Positions 52,636 to 63,939 of a stretch of DNA of 64,000 nucleotides are shown here, piece after piece. Source of the DNA: Punctularia strigosozonata HHB-11173 SS5 (taxonomy: Eukaryota; Basidiomycota; Agaricomycetes; Corticiales; Punctulariaceae); NCBI RefSeq assembly GCF_000264995.1, contig NW_006767440.1:676787-740786 (forward strand). Direction: 5' to 3'. Every line of letters begins with the position of its first letter. Within the stretch, counting starts at the first letter, position 1. The translations under genes were made by a program, and so were the position numbers. Below the pieces are notes generated by a model. That model did not search any database. It was not told where the DNA came from and was given only the letters and a program-made list of their open reading frames with translations.

Positions 52636-55285
52636 TACTGATGCCGGGTAAACGACCGCGTTTTGCTCCTATGCGTCCCCTTTTTGAGCGTTCTGACTTT
52701 CACCCCCGAAGTAGCCGCGCGACGAGCACGCAAGGGTATATCACTGCTCCCCAGATTCGGCGCAAAGGCGTTCGTACGTACACCACGTCGACGGCCAGCG
52801 GTTGTAACATTCAGGCGTGCAGAACACCCTCTGTAACGTGGGAGACGGCTCGAGATCCCGACGCTCCTGATAACGTTCCCTATGCAGGTATGATGTGATC
52901 CAACACCGTGACGGCGGCATCGGTGTCGATTGTCGTTCCCGACCCGATTTGCAAGGACCGAACCAACCCCCCCCCCCACTAACCCATTCGGCATGCGGGG
53001 CGTGCGACAACCTCTCGCCCCGGTCATGGACGTCCGAGTCCGCGAGCGCGTGAACACTCGGAGGGGCGCGACGGGTGGGTCGGTGGGTGTGGTGTGGCAC
53101 GTCGGTTTGAGAACGTGATGTCTTGTCGATGGGTTGCTTAATCCCAACCTACCGGCGCCGATCAGCGAGCGTCATGGGCGCCCATCCGCGAAGGTAATAC
53201 ACCACACACCACCGCCGCGTGCCAAGCGAGCGTCGTGGTCAACAAGATCGGATTACTGTAGACGTTCGGCGCGGTGAGCCGTGTTTACTCGCCTGGATGC
53301 GTATGGCTTACCGGTCGCTCTCCTGTACGCTACTAGGCGGACGTGAAAGGTCGGGTCGTACCGCGACTACGTATATGCCAATCTTGTAGATACCGCCAAC
53401 TCGGAGGACGGTCGGAAGGGGGCGGGAGTTTGATCGCGTTGGCTATATGCATGCGCTTGCTTGATCGTAGTGCCAGTACCCGTTTATACGGTCGTTTTCT
53501 ATATCGAGCTCAGACTGATAGGCTGTGGTCGACAGAAGAGGATCGGGGTAGACAAGACAGTTGGACCCGGTAAGGCAGCGCGCCCAGGATCGTGGTGACA
53601 GCAATATCGAACCCGGGGGTTTCCCATCCCTTGCGGGTCGAGAAGGAATCCGCGCACAGCGCAGAATCCGCACGTCCTGAAGCTCGCTATCATGCCCTTG
53701 TCCCGGGGAATTAAGATCAATGACTTCATCGGAGCAGAGGAGGAGCTTTGTTTTAATTGATACCGATGAGAAGCGTTGTCGTCCCGGCTCCGTTCCCCCC
53801 GTTATATCGGAAGCAGGGATTCCATTATGCGTGAATGGTATAGCCGCCGAGGGAGGGTCGTCGACGATCTTTTTTCCCATCCGCGATCTTCGCCCTGCTT
53901 ATGATGTTATATTTAATCGTCCCCCCTCCCTCGAAATGACAGACTTACGGGTTCCTTCTGTCAACGTTCAACGTCCGAGCGATATCGTTCATCCAGAATG
54001 GAGTGGGGTTCCCTGCGCATCGAGTCTCAAGAAGGAAGACGGGAAGGATGGCCGGTGCCCGGTGGAGAGAGGCGATCTGGTGAGAGCGCGCCATGAGGCT
54101 GCCCCTGATTGGATGGACTGAGGAGGCCAATGGGGTGTGAGACCCGGCCCCGTCCATGGTCCCGTGCGGCGAGCGCAGTCCGAGACCGGAGACAGCGAAT
54201 AGGGGAGAGGACAGGACACGGGCACCGGTACCGAAGACGACGGTACGGTCTCAGCTGTACCGTATACGAGCGCTGACCAAAAGCTGACATGCGCGTGCAT
54301 AGGCAAGGCACAGCCCAAGCTCTGGCCCGTTTGCTCCAGCTCCAGCCTCCAGATCGGCTGAACGATCGGACAGGACATGTACAGGACGGGACGGGTCCCA
54401 AAACCGGCCCAAAAGCGCAGCCAACTGAGACCAATCAACGAACCAGAGCCGGATTGAGTTTTGATCCCTCTCGATGAATCGAAACAAAGAGGCGATGGAG
54501 CCACGGATTTTTTTGAGTCCGTCTCGGATGCTGTTGTGGGTTCTGTCAAGATGAGGGTGTCTTCACGGCCTTACCGTTCGTATTTCGCCTCTTTTCCAAC
54601 CATCCTCTCCCACCCACGCAAGGTAAACTTCGAGGGGACTGACTGATTGGGCTGAGCGTCCAACCCCCCGGTGCGGGGAAGCGCGGGCTGTTCCTGTGCT
54701 CGTTGCGCCAGAAAACGCCGCCGTTCTACAGTATCACGAGCCCCGGAGGATCGCACAGGATCGCGCCCTCGCATCGAGTCACTTGCTCGTCCTTACGTTC
54801 CGGCCTTGCTGGCGAGCGTCACGTTCCGCCGGGCGGATGAGATCCGTTCGCGTTGTACGTATACGCAGCGGCGGAGAGGAACACGCCAGCGGCCAAACGC
54901 GAGCTCGCCCGCCCGCCGCCCCGCTGACCGCGGCGTGCCACGTGAGCAGGCCGGAAACGGGGGCTCGCGGAGGTCGGCGGTCGCTCGATTGGCTGGCGAC
55001 GGGGTCTGGACCGCGGGCCTGCGGGGCTCAGGTCATGAGACCTCTTTTTCCGTTTCTGCTCTTCCGGGCTGGCCTGCGACCGCCGACGCGGGAGGTCGAA
55101 GGCGAGAGAAATAAAATCGACCGCACACCAAACATGGTCCGCTCTCCCCGTCTTCCCCATCCTTCTCCTCCTCCTCCTGTTCGTCCCCCTCGCTCTCTCC
55201 ACCGCCACCGCCTCCTCGTCCCCGCCGCCGCAGCGTTTACTGCGCAGGATAGTACAGGACAGGTACAAAGACCAAGGCATCTGGC
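52636..55285. other. Gene-poor 2.6-kb stretch
   Basis: Only unconvincing frames are seen, the longest on the minus strand at 52533-53147 (204 codons, Arg/Thr-rich, no motif). There is a poly-C run at 52968-52977 and pyrimidine-rich tracts near 55141-55210 that probably belong to the promoter of the next gene. An ATTGG and a CACGTG occur near 54935-54990. No RNA gene recognised. Confidence 0.4.
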
Positions 55286-57001
55286 ATGATACGCATCGGC
55301 CGCCTGTTCGACAGGCGCGACAGGTCGCCCTCGCCCAGCGCGCTCCAGGTGTGTAACACCCCGACCCTGATGCAGCATCATACAGTTCCATCGCCTTCTC
55401 CTTCCCCACGTCCCTCGAGCTTTCGGCTTCTAACGCCACCTTCCATCTCGCATCTGTCGTCGTCTGTTTTTACTTCTAGTCGAGCCACCCCAGAGTCTAT
55501 CCCGCAGACACGTACTCATTCCTCCCTTCTTCTTATTTCTTCCGCAGCGAACCCCCCGAACACGCCCCGACGAAGCGAACCCTCCCGATTCGACCGAGTC
55601 CTCTACTAACATAGCGTCCGGCGTGAGTCATCATCCCGTCCGGTTTATAGTTCTCGGCAAGCTGATTAACGGCGGCGGGGTGGTGTTCCTTCCTTCTTCG
55701 AATCTTTCCCGCTTTCCGACGTGTGCAGTCAAGATCCGCCGGCTTCCACATCGTCAGCGTCGTAGGACTCGGCAGGACCGCGAGCACCAAGACGATCTCT
55801 GCCCCGACGTCCACCAGCCTCAAGCGCGCGTCGCGACTCGTCCGTCGCCCGCGCTCCACGTCCGCGCATCGATCGACCCGGCGACGCTCGCCGTCGCCTC
55901 TACCGCCGTCCCCCGCCGCCGTAGATCTACCATCGGACCCAGCCTCGGCGCTCCCTTTACCCCCGCCCATCCGCCCTCGACCGATCACGCAGCGATCCAT
56001 GTCGTGGTCCGGCTCGCCCACCCCGCCCCGGTCACCGACGCCGTCGACGTCGACCACCTCCCTCCGATCACCGCCGCTGTCGCGACCGTCCCCGCTATCG
56101 TCTCCCCCCGCGGTTTTGGCGTCGTCACCGTCACCATCATCATCACCATCTTCACCAGCACCTCCTGCTCCACTCACTCCCCGTCTTCAAGCGCTCGACC
56201 TGCGCACCCCGATCGACCCCGCGGCGATCCACACCGAGTTCGTCCGCGCCGGCCTGCCCGTCGAGCGCGTCCGCTCGATCCCCGCCCGCCGGCCGCGCGT
56301 CACGCACCTGATGGAACAGCACGCCGAGTTCGTCGCCGAGGTCGGCGAGTGGCGCGCGGAGGCCGCGATCCCGGAGACGGACGAAGAGAAGGAGGAGGGG
56401 GAGGAAGAGAAGGAGCGCGGGCTGCGCAAGCCCGGCTCGAGCTCGAGCCTGCGCTCGATGGCGACGCGCAAGCGGCCGTCGCAGGATACGCTGTGCGACT
56501 CGCCGATCGAGTCGGCGTCGGGCGAGACGTTGTGTGCGTATACGGACGAGCCCGAGCCCGAATCCGAGGCGGAGAAGAAGAAGAAGAAGAAGGAGAGCAA
56601 GGCCGCGCCCGCGCCGTCGCTCGAGAAGCTTATCGCGCTGGAGAAGGCGATGTCGACGCCGACGCTCGCGTTGCCCGGCGCGGCGCCGAGGCTGGATCCC
56701 GCGGTCGAGCCGCAAAAGCCGAAGGCGAGGCGCGCGTTCTCGCTCTGGCCGTCGTCGTACGTCTCTTCTCTCTCTTTTTTTATTTTGATTCATTATTACT
56801 TGAGCGCGGGCTTACGAAATTTGGGGTATATATAGGTTCAGACGGTCGTTGCTGCACACGAAGCTGCCGGTGTCGGCCAGTGCGCCGGCGTCACCGTCGT
56901 GCGACGCGCCCTCGTCGCCCATGCTGCTGCCGATGAGCGCGTCCGTCGCGTCGGGCTTGCATTTCTCAACGAGGCGGAGGACGAACAGCATCGTGTTCTG
57001 A
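55286..57001 (+). CDS. Ser/Pro-rich hypothetical protein with a long first intron
   Basis: Exon 1 is MIRIGRLFDRRDRSPSPSAL plus Q, then a 378-nt intron (55349-55726, GTGTGT...TGTGCAG). Exon 2 begins SRSAGFHIVSVVGLGRTAST, passes through a very Ser/Pro/Thr-rich tract, then TPRLQALDLRTPIDPAAIHT and EFVRAGLPVERVRSIPARRP with VTHLMEQHAEFVAEVGEWRA. Glu/Lys tracts follow, then ARRAFSLWPSS. A pyrimidine-rich intron (about 56759-56835) leads to FRRSLLHTKLPVSASAPASP and an end at 57001 (RRRTNSIVF). The conserved-looking N-terminal VVGLGRTASTKT, IDPAAIHTEFVRAGLP and FSLWPSSFRRS separated by disorder suggest a regulatory or scaffold protein. No family recognised. Confidence 0.65.
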
Positions 57002-57644
57002 AGCTTCCATCGTCAACAACCGACCTCGCCTTATCCCCCCTCCTCCTTATCAATCTCGGGCTGACTTTACTCAAAGAATGGACAAGGGGGTGGAATGTTT
57101 TTGAACCTGTTCTTCTTCTGTTACTACAAAGTATTCGAAAAACCTTCTAATTCTTCGCTCTTTGTTCTTTCTTATGTGTCGACTGGGTTGCTCTCACTGT
57201 GTGGGCCTCACGGATCTTTCGTTGCTGTGGATTTTTTTCCCTTCTGCTTCTACCTCTGTATGCATGTATGGGACAATGGGATCGGGAGGCACGGGATGGC
57301 ATGAAATGTAATATCACGACTGGCTGCTCAAACGACATACCTGGGTATACCCTCACGGAGGAGCCCTCCGCATTCGCGTCGGAATCCCGTCGAGCAAGCG
57401 AGCGAGGAACGCCCCCACATGGCGCGCTTGGACGCCGAACGCGGCGGGGCGCGGCGGCCCGACGCGCCATACACTTCGCCACATTCCACTTTTCTCGGGT
57501 CGAAACTTATCTTTGAAGCTTTATCTCACCCGGTTGGACTGCGGATCGAAGCGGTCTCCTATTTATTTATCATGGGACTGTGAACGCGAAATCGTACGAA
57601 CCGCGACCGAAACCTTGCGGCCAGCAGAGCTCGAGCTGACACCC
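57002..57644. other. Intergenic, nothing recognised
   Basis: AT-rich, T-rich tracts (TTTTTTTCCC, TTCTTTCTT) probably form the 3' UTR of the upstream gene and the GH127 promoter. A TATTTATTTATCATG sits about 80 bp before the GH127 ATG. Confidence 0.45.
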
Positions 57645-60346
57645 ATGTCTTTCGACGACTGCGCCTCGTCTGTACCCTTCGAGAAGGTCCTCGTCACGTC
57701 CGACTTTTGGCTGAACAGGGTCGACGCCGTGCGGATGGGCTCGATCCCGGCGATGTACGCCCAGATGAAGGAGACCGGCCGGTGGGACTCGCTCAAGCTG
57801 GGGTGGAAGCCGGGGAAACCCAACAAACCGTACGTTCGCGGTTGCCACCCTTCGAGTAGCGGCGTGGAGTTGACGCATACGTGTAGGCACCGGTTTTGGT
57901 TCGTTGAGGGTCTTTGTTTGGGATGAAGAACGGGAGGGAGAATTGCTGACCGCCGCGCGCGCAGGGACTCGGACGTGGCCAAGTGGCTCGAGGCCGCGTG
58001 CTACTCGCTCGTGCTGCACCCCGACGCCGAGCTCGCCAAGCTCGTCGAGGAGGCCGTCGACCTCTTCCGCGGCGCCCAGCAGGACGACGGCTACCTCAAC
58101 ACGTACTATACGGTGTGCATATACATCCTCGCGTTTTTTAAGCTCTGTGTGACCGTCTGACGCCGGTGTCTGCTTGCGCAACTGCCAAAGGTCGTCGAAC
58201 CTGGAAAACGATGGACCAACATCGCGTACGTCAGGCACCCCCGTGTGTCCGAACTCTCCGTGTATAAAAAAAACCGTCGTTTTTGACCGAGTGTGCTTTT
58301 TTTGGGCGGCCCCTTGTCCAGATGGTCGCACGAAATGTACTGCGCCGGTCATCTGCTAGAAGCTGCCCTGGCGCATTACACGTGGTGTGCGCTATCCCGT
58401 CTCCCCCCCTCGGCTCGCGCGCTCGACTGATCCCAGATGACGCTCTATTAGCTCAAAGCACCCGTCTCCTCGATCCCGCCTTGAAGTACATCGCGCATAT
58501 TCGCGCCACCTTCGGCCTCGGCGAAGGCCAAAAGAAAGGGTACGGCCTTTTCCTCCCTCGCCCCCTCTCCCCCCCTTTCAACGCCGGGCTCCAGATCGGC
58601 TCACGCTTCGTCCTCGCCACAGCTACCCCGGACACCAGGAGATCGAGCTCGCGCTGCTCAAGGCGCACGAGCAGCTCGCGTCCGCGCCGGCCGTGCCACG
58701 AGCGACCGTGGACATGCTGCTCGAGCTCGCCAACTACCTCATCGAGGAGCGGGGCCAGCGCCGCCCGGAAGGTCACTACTACGACGTCGAGGCCGCCGCG
58801 CGGGGTGAGGAGGTGTTCCCTGGACCGACGCGCCGCGGCGGCGAGAAGTTCTCGTATTACCAGGCGGAGGCGCCCGTGCGGGAGATCAAGAGCGCGGAAG
58901 GGCACGCCGTGCGCGTCGGGTGCGTTATGCCGTTTCGTCGACGTATGTGAGAGACTTAGTTCCGGGGGGTACTAGGTACTGGTTGACCGCCGTGGCGGGC
59001 CTGGCGCGGTTGACCAGGGACGAGAGCTTGGTGCGGGCGGCGGAGCGTCTGTGGAAATCGGTGATGCGCAAGATGTATGTCACGGTGCGTGTGTGCTCCT
59101 CGAACGCTTGCTGCACAAGGTCGCTGACGGCCGAACAGGGCGGTGTTGGCGCAATGGGCGACTGGGAGGGATTCGGGCCGGACCATTTCCTGCCGAACGA
59201 AACAGGTCAGCGCGGCTTTGACCCCCCTTTTTCTCATGGCGAGCTCGCAACTGATACGGATGGTCATCGAGGGTATCTTGAAACATGCGCGGCCATTGCG
59301 CTCGTGCTGTTCGCGCACCAGATGTTGTTGCTGTCCCCGCGTAACGCGGAGTACGGCAACGTGCTCGAGCTAGCGCTGTATAATGGTGTGCTCGTCGGCA
59401 TGTCGTTGGACGGCAAGAGTTTCTTTTACGACAACCCGACGGCGACCATCGGGGCAGGCTACGAGCGCAGCAAGTGGTTCGAAGTCTCCTGCTGCCCGCC
59501 AAACGTATGTTCACCGTCTGCGGAGCTAAACCTCGCATAGAGCTGATATATCCTTCACATAGGTCGCTCGCCTCGTGAACTCTCTGGGAAAGTACATATA
59601 CACCCTCGGTGCAGACGATACGGTGCACGTTCACCTGTATATCTCGTCGTTCACTGACCTGGTGATCGACGGTACAAGCGTTCGCGTGCGGCAGGAGGCT
59701 TCATCGCCGTGGGCCACCAACGCGTCCGCCACGTTCGTCGTCGAGAGCGCTGGCGACAAGACCGTGCGCTTCAGCCTCCGCAAGCCCCTCGGCGCGGACG
59801 ATTTCAAGGTCGACGCCCTTTGATCTCTACTCCAGCGCCAGCGAGAGCTCACATGCGCCGCAGATTACCGCTGGCGTCTCGGCCGCGTACATCATCACCG
59901 TGAACGACGACTTCATCCAAGTCGCTATCAAGGGCGGACGCGCCATCAAGGCGCCGGTGGCGTTTACCGTCAACTGGACGTACCGCCCGCGCCGACTGCA
60001 CCCGCACCCGCTCACGCTCGACAACCGCGGCAGCGTCGCGTTCGCGCGCGGCCCGTTCGTGTACTGTGCCGAGTCGGTCGACAACGCGGCGGTGCTCGGC
60101 GGCGACCTGCGCGCCCTCCGCGTACCGGACGACGCGCCCGTTCGTGAGATCAGCGGCGCGCGCGCGTTCGCGGGGTCCGGGCTCGAGCCGAAGTTCCTGC
60201 GCACGACGGCGTTGGTCGTGAGCGAGGAGGGCGAATCGTGCGGGGAGGAGCTGCCGCTCACGCTCGTGCCGGTGTTTATGTGGGCGAATCGTGGCCCGTC
60301 GGAGTTCAGGGTCTGGCTGCCTCGAGAGGTGCACCGAGACTTGTGA
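57645..60346 (+). CDS. GH127 beta-L-arabinofuranosidase-like protein (DUF1680), with an apparent frameshift
   Basis: GH127 enzymes release beta-L-arabinofuranose with a zinc-bound catalytic Cys. Exons: [20 protein letters not shown] then [167 protein letters not shown]; and [20 protein letters not shown]. The last has ETC, matching the Glu and Cys zinc ligands, and [11 protein letters not shown] holds the other Cys residues. C-terminal beta domain: [20 protein letters not shown] to [10 protein letters not shown]. Near 59816 the frame changes between FKVDA and FDLYSSASE with no possible intron, so one base is extra (or two missing). No signal peptide seen. About ten introns. Confidence 0.85.
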
Positions 60347-61552
60347 ACGCACCCGGGGCGCTCGGATGCTCTGGTGAGCTTGGACCACTCAGATGAACAA
60401 CGGGTTTGAACGTCGGTCATGATTCGTTCTACATCATGTTTGATAGTAGGAAGATTACGGGATATAGGCAGCTACACAAGTTTTTCGAATGCAATGGGTG
60501 TACCCCTCCGATGATCTCGCGTCCTTTCAATATGGAACGACTTGGGCGGTGTACTCTAGCGGTGCAAAAGCCGCCAGCGGTAAGTAGGCTTCCCTCTCTT
60601 CGCGGGGGCTCGCAATCCTACGGTTGTTCTGGCCGTATACAGCAACATCACTGAGGGGACGACGTTTCACGGTGGACCTGCAGACGTCACCTGCGGACGC
60701 GGTCACGTGAGCCACCTAACGCGTATGCCACACAAGCGCGAAGATGAAAGTCGTTGGGGGCTCCTTGGCTTTTGACTCTACCGTCAAATGTTCGGTCTGG
60801 TATCTTCCCCAGACCAACCCTCCGGCTTGCCTGGACAAGCTGGAGGGGTTAACTCCTCTCTACCAGAGGAGGGTATTTCGTACATTTGTACAGGAATATT
60901 CACCGGAGACCCCCCCCATATATAAACCCCCCCCGGGGATGACCCAGAGGAGCCAGATGAGACGCCCCCCCAAACGCTCATCCCACCACCACACCAAGTA
61001 GACTACACGCGTACCCCGAGAGCCCTACACTACCCTAGACCATAGGGACCGATGGGCAAGCCGGGGGGAAGGGCAGGCCCCAACGCCCCCCCAGCAGCCC
61101 GAGCACCCCCGCCAGCGCACAACCCGACCCAGCCCACCCAGACCGCGCGCACGCACGTGCCAAGAACACCCTAAGCGGCGCAGCTAAGGCCTGGACGCCG
61201 GAGAAATGAGTCAACGAGTCAACGAGTCAGCACGGAAACTCGTCGCCGTCGTCCTCGACCACACCTACCTAGGCAGCACACACACCCGCTCTCCAAGCTG
61301 TTCCAGGCAACCATCCCCGAAAGCCTACGCCCGCTGACGCCCAAACCCGTCAAGGCGGGCGAGAAGCACGCAGGCACCCCAACCACCTCGGGCCGTAACC
61401 ATCAGAAAGCCCGACACCAGCGTCCGAACCGGAGCCCGAGCCCAACGCCCCACAGCCAAGGCCCCCATCCAGAGGTAAAGACCGCCCACCCCCACGCACT
61501 GGAAGCAAGTGAGCTGACATGACACCAGACCCTGGTCCCGTACAACCTGCGC
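60347..61552. other. Intergenic, transition to C-rich sequence
   Basis: From about 60900 the plus strand becomes strongly C-rich (runs of 7-8 C near 60910 and 60930). It contains a near-perfect 16-bp palindrome GAGGGGTTAACTCCTC (60844-60859), a TATATAAAC at about 60920 and a short GAGTCAAC tandem (61208-61230). No gene recognised. It may be the 5' region of the element to the right. Confidence 0.4.
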
Positions 61553-62896
61553 ATGCCGGCCGAGACCTCGCTCCGCGTACGAGGCGACGAGGGGCACGAC
61601 CAACCCCCCCAGACGGCCTCACAAGAACAAATGCCCAATCCTGAATACGACGGGATGCAGATAGACACCACCACCGCGAACACGACCGCGGCACCAACCG
61701 GCGAGCAGGGTAACCCCCCTCATGCCACGGACGCGCACGCGGCGCAAGCCCCCCCGAAAGCCCAGTCCCAGGGTACCCCACCCGACCCGCAGACGCCGGG
61801 AGGACAACCGCAGGCGGCCGCCCCCCAAGCCCCCCCCATGGCCGACCCCACGGTCCTCGAATTCGAAGGTCTCTACGCCAAACCGGAGCATGGACGCTTC
61901 CCGACGATCCACACGTGCAAGTGGGACGACATTTTCCTCCACACCAAGCCGGCCCAACGCGAAGCGTGGAGCGCCCAGGACATGCGGACTTCAGTGATCG
62001 TATACCCCCCACGCCCTCACGAGTTCGCCAACCCAGACGCCTGCATGGAATACTTCTTAAGCATACTCGATTATATATGCCCCGAGGACAAGGAACCGTT
62101 CGGCCCGCCGGAGCCGAGTATCTTCCGCGACGTCCTGGTAAACCAACCGGTCTCGAACAACCAGCGAGCGGAACCGTTCTACATGATAACCGGACTCAAC
62201 CGCAACGTGGCCCATACCCTCCGCACGCAGCCTGTTTGGTCCACGAAGGTCGGGACTATGTTCGTACTCCCCCACCCCCTCCCCTTGCCCACCTTCGCAG
62301 TATCGCTCACGAACTTTACGTGCCGCGACAACGCGAAGGAGAAACTCCACGAGGAGGTAGTTAACTTCCTGCGCGAAAACCTAGCCTTCCGCAATATGGT
62401 AACGGTCAGCGCAATCGAGCTAAACGTGGCCGACATCGACAGCCAGGCGGGAGCCGACAAGCACATGGAAAGCGTCCTCCGAACGGTAGAGCTTCGCCCC
62501 CTCTGGATCCCTCGCGGCGACAACGGCTCAGAGGGCTACGAATCCCGCTGGAACCTATACATCGACTGCCCGATCCCGCCCGAACGCCACTCGGATTGGG
62601 CAGAGATGCTCCGGAGCTTCGAATACAAGGCCAAGTGGGGCACGGGCACCGACGCCGGCCACATGCGCTGCTCGTATTGCTCGAGCGTAGATCATCAGCG
62701 AGCAGTATGCGAGTTCCAAGCACTCCCGAACTGGTTCGACACCGAACGCACCGCCCCCAAGGCTATCCCTGGTCAGTCCATCGCGCCCGTCATCCCCAAC
62801 TCCCGCGGCAACAAGGGGGGCACGAGGCAACGCCCCGAGAACAACCGTGGCGGTAACAAGCGGAGGGGAGGCAGAGGCTCGGGCGGGAGGAAGTAG
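61553..62896 (+). CDS. Zinc-knuckle protein, probably of a mobile element
   Basis: Single open frame of 447 codons without introns. The N-terminal part is Pro/Gln/Ala-rich and disordered (TTANTTAAPTGEQGNPPHAT). A folded middle begins LEFEGLYAKPEHGRFPTIHT and includes MEYFLSILDYICPEDKEPF, FYMITGLNRNVAHTLRTQPV and KEKLHEEVVNFLRENLAFRN. Near the end there is one CX2CX4HX4C zinc knuckle (CSYCSSVDHQRAVC), followed by an Arg/Gly/Asn-rich basic tail (NNRGGNKRRGGRG), which should bind nucleic acid. The layout resembles ORF1/gag-like proteins of retroelements, but no reverse transcriptase is visible within the remaining 1.1 kb. The frame looks whole. C-rich codon use differs from the host genes to the left. 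The class of element is undecided. Confidence 0.6.
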   Translation: MPAETSLRVRGDEGHDQPPQTASQEQMPNPEYDGMQIDTTTANTTAAPTGEQGNPPHATDAHAAQAPPKAQSQGTPPDPQTPGGQPQAAAPQAPPMADPTVLEFEGLYAKPEHGRFPTIHTCKWDDIFLHTKPAQREAWSAQDMRTSVIVYPPRPHEFANPDACMEYFLSILDYICPEDKEPFGPPEPSIFRDVLVNQPVSNNQRAEPFYMITGLNRNVAHTLRTQPVWSTKVGTMFVLPHPLPLPTFAVSLTNFTCRDNAKEKLHEEVVNFLRENLAFRNMVTVSAIELNVADIDSQAGADKHMESVLRTVELRPLWIPRGDNGSEGYESRWNLYIDCPIPPERHSDWAEMLRSFEYKAKWGTGTDAGHMRCSYCSSVDHQRAVCEFQALPNWFDTERTAPKAIPGQSIAPVIPNSRGNKGGTRQRPENNRGGNKRRGGRGSGGRK

Positions 62897-63471
62897 AACC
62901 CCCGCCCTCCGACACCCGTAACGAATACCTGTACCGTTACGAATACGATACATATATAGATGCGCGCACGAACCCCCTCTCAATATCATCTATATGACCT
63001 GCCCCCACACTGTCGGGAAGTGAGTGAAAGGGTGAACACACGACGCGATATCGAGCAGCGGCTAAACACCAGTAAGAGGGCCCAGTGACTAGACAGGCCC
63101 GCCGGCCCCGCGAATAGACAGGCCCGCCGGCCCCGCGACCGAACGGGCTCGGCGTAAGTGGACCGTAGGGAGACCGCTCGACGATCACCCAGAGCTTAGT
63201 GCCGCCTAACGTAATACTATACAAACTACGTCATACTCGGGGGGCACCGCCTTATAAACAACCAACCAGAGGACGACCCACTGAATCGAACCACCTCCCT
63301 GCCCGACAATCGGCTAGCAGGCATGAGAATCGAAGCAGTAAGGAGGAGATAAAATCCTGAGCGGTCGCCCCAAGGGAACCACAACACCACACACTCATTA
63401 ACCCTGGTACGGTAGCCATCCCTCGCCTGCCGAGAACGAACATTAACACGCTTGCCCTCGCCACAGAAACA
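62897..63471. other. Spacer between the two right-edge ORFs
   Basis: 575 bp with repeated GTTACGAATAC (about 62917-62948), an ATACATATATAG, and a 25-bp tandem pair at 63090-63139. No ORF stands out on the plus strand. Confidence 0.5.
63090..63139. repeat. 25-bp tandem repeat, two copies
   Basis: TAGACAGGCCCGCCGGCCCC followed by GCGAA (63090-63114) is repeated at 63115-63139 with one change in the last base. It is very GC-rich and includes the palindromic core GCCGGC. Confidence 0.85.
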
Positions 63472-63939
63472 ATGTCAAGTACCTCTACCCCGACTCCATT
63501 CCTTATAGAATACAGCCCGATCCACGCTAAACGAACATTAGCTGGGAGGTGCGACGCACACTGGCAGGCGTACGAACCATCGGAGGAAAACCCCCTCCCC
63601 ACCACCTGGCACGGCACCAAGGTCCGCCTATACGACAACCTGGGCGCCGTAGCTTGGGGAATCCTCACGATCGATCAGATCGACGACAACTATGTCACGT
63701 TCAGACTGAGCGGACCCACCTGGAGCTCCACCATCGTGGATACGAAGGACAAGAACCCTCCCGTGATCACGGATAGAAACTGCCCCCCCATCTCGAAGTT
63801 AACCCTTCTCTCCATACCGAAGCTGGACGACACGGACCTCGGAATACCGTGGTGGAGGTGGGCGATTGCGCGCGCGAAGGGGATGCTTAACATGAATGTC
63901 CCAATGGGCCTTGATGTCTTCTGGGCGGAACCGATATAA
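63472..63939 (+). CDS. Hypothetical protein (155 aa), second ORF of the right-edge unit
   Basis: ATG in a good context (AACAATGTC) opens MSSTSTPTPFLIEYSPIHAK, then CDAHWQAYEPSEENPLPTTW, VRLYDNLGAVAWGILTIDQI, DDNYVTFRLSGPTWSSTIVD and WWRWAIARAKGMLNMNVPMG, ending FWAEPI at 63939. The protein looks folded (beta-rich first half, Trp-rich helix near the end). I recognise no family. It has the same C-rich codon use and orientation as the zinc-knuckle gene, so the two probably belong to one unit. The sequence after it to the window end shows no gene. Confidence 0.5.
   Translation: MSSTSTPTPFLIEYSPIHAKRTLAGRCDAHWQAYEPSEENPLPTTWHGTKVRLYDNLGAVAWGILTIDQIDDNYVTFRLSGPTWSSTIVDTKDKNPPVITDRNCPPISKLTLLSIPKLDDTDLGIPWWRWAIARAKGMLNMNVPMGLDVFWAEPI

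Noticed and set aside
52533-53147. 204-codon minus-strand frame as a gene
   Set aside because: Arg/Thr-rich composition, no motif, and overlap with the fold-back repeat and RdRP fragment make it likely to be chance.
61553-62896. Calling the zinc-knuckle ORF a definite LTR or LINE element
   Set aside because: No reverse transcriptase, integrase or terminal repeats are visible in the window, so the class is left open.
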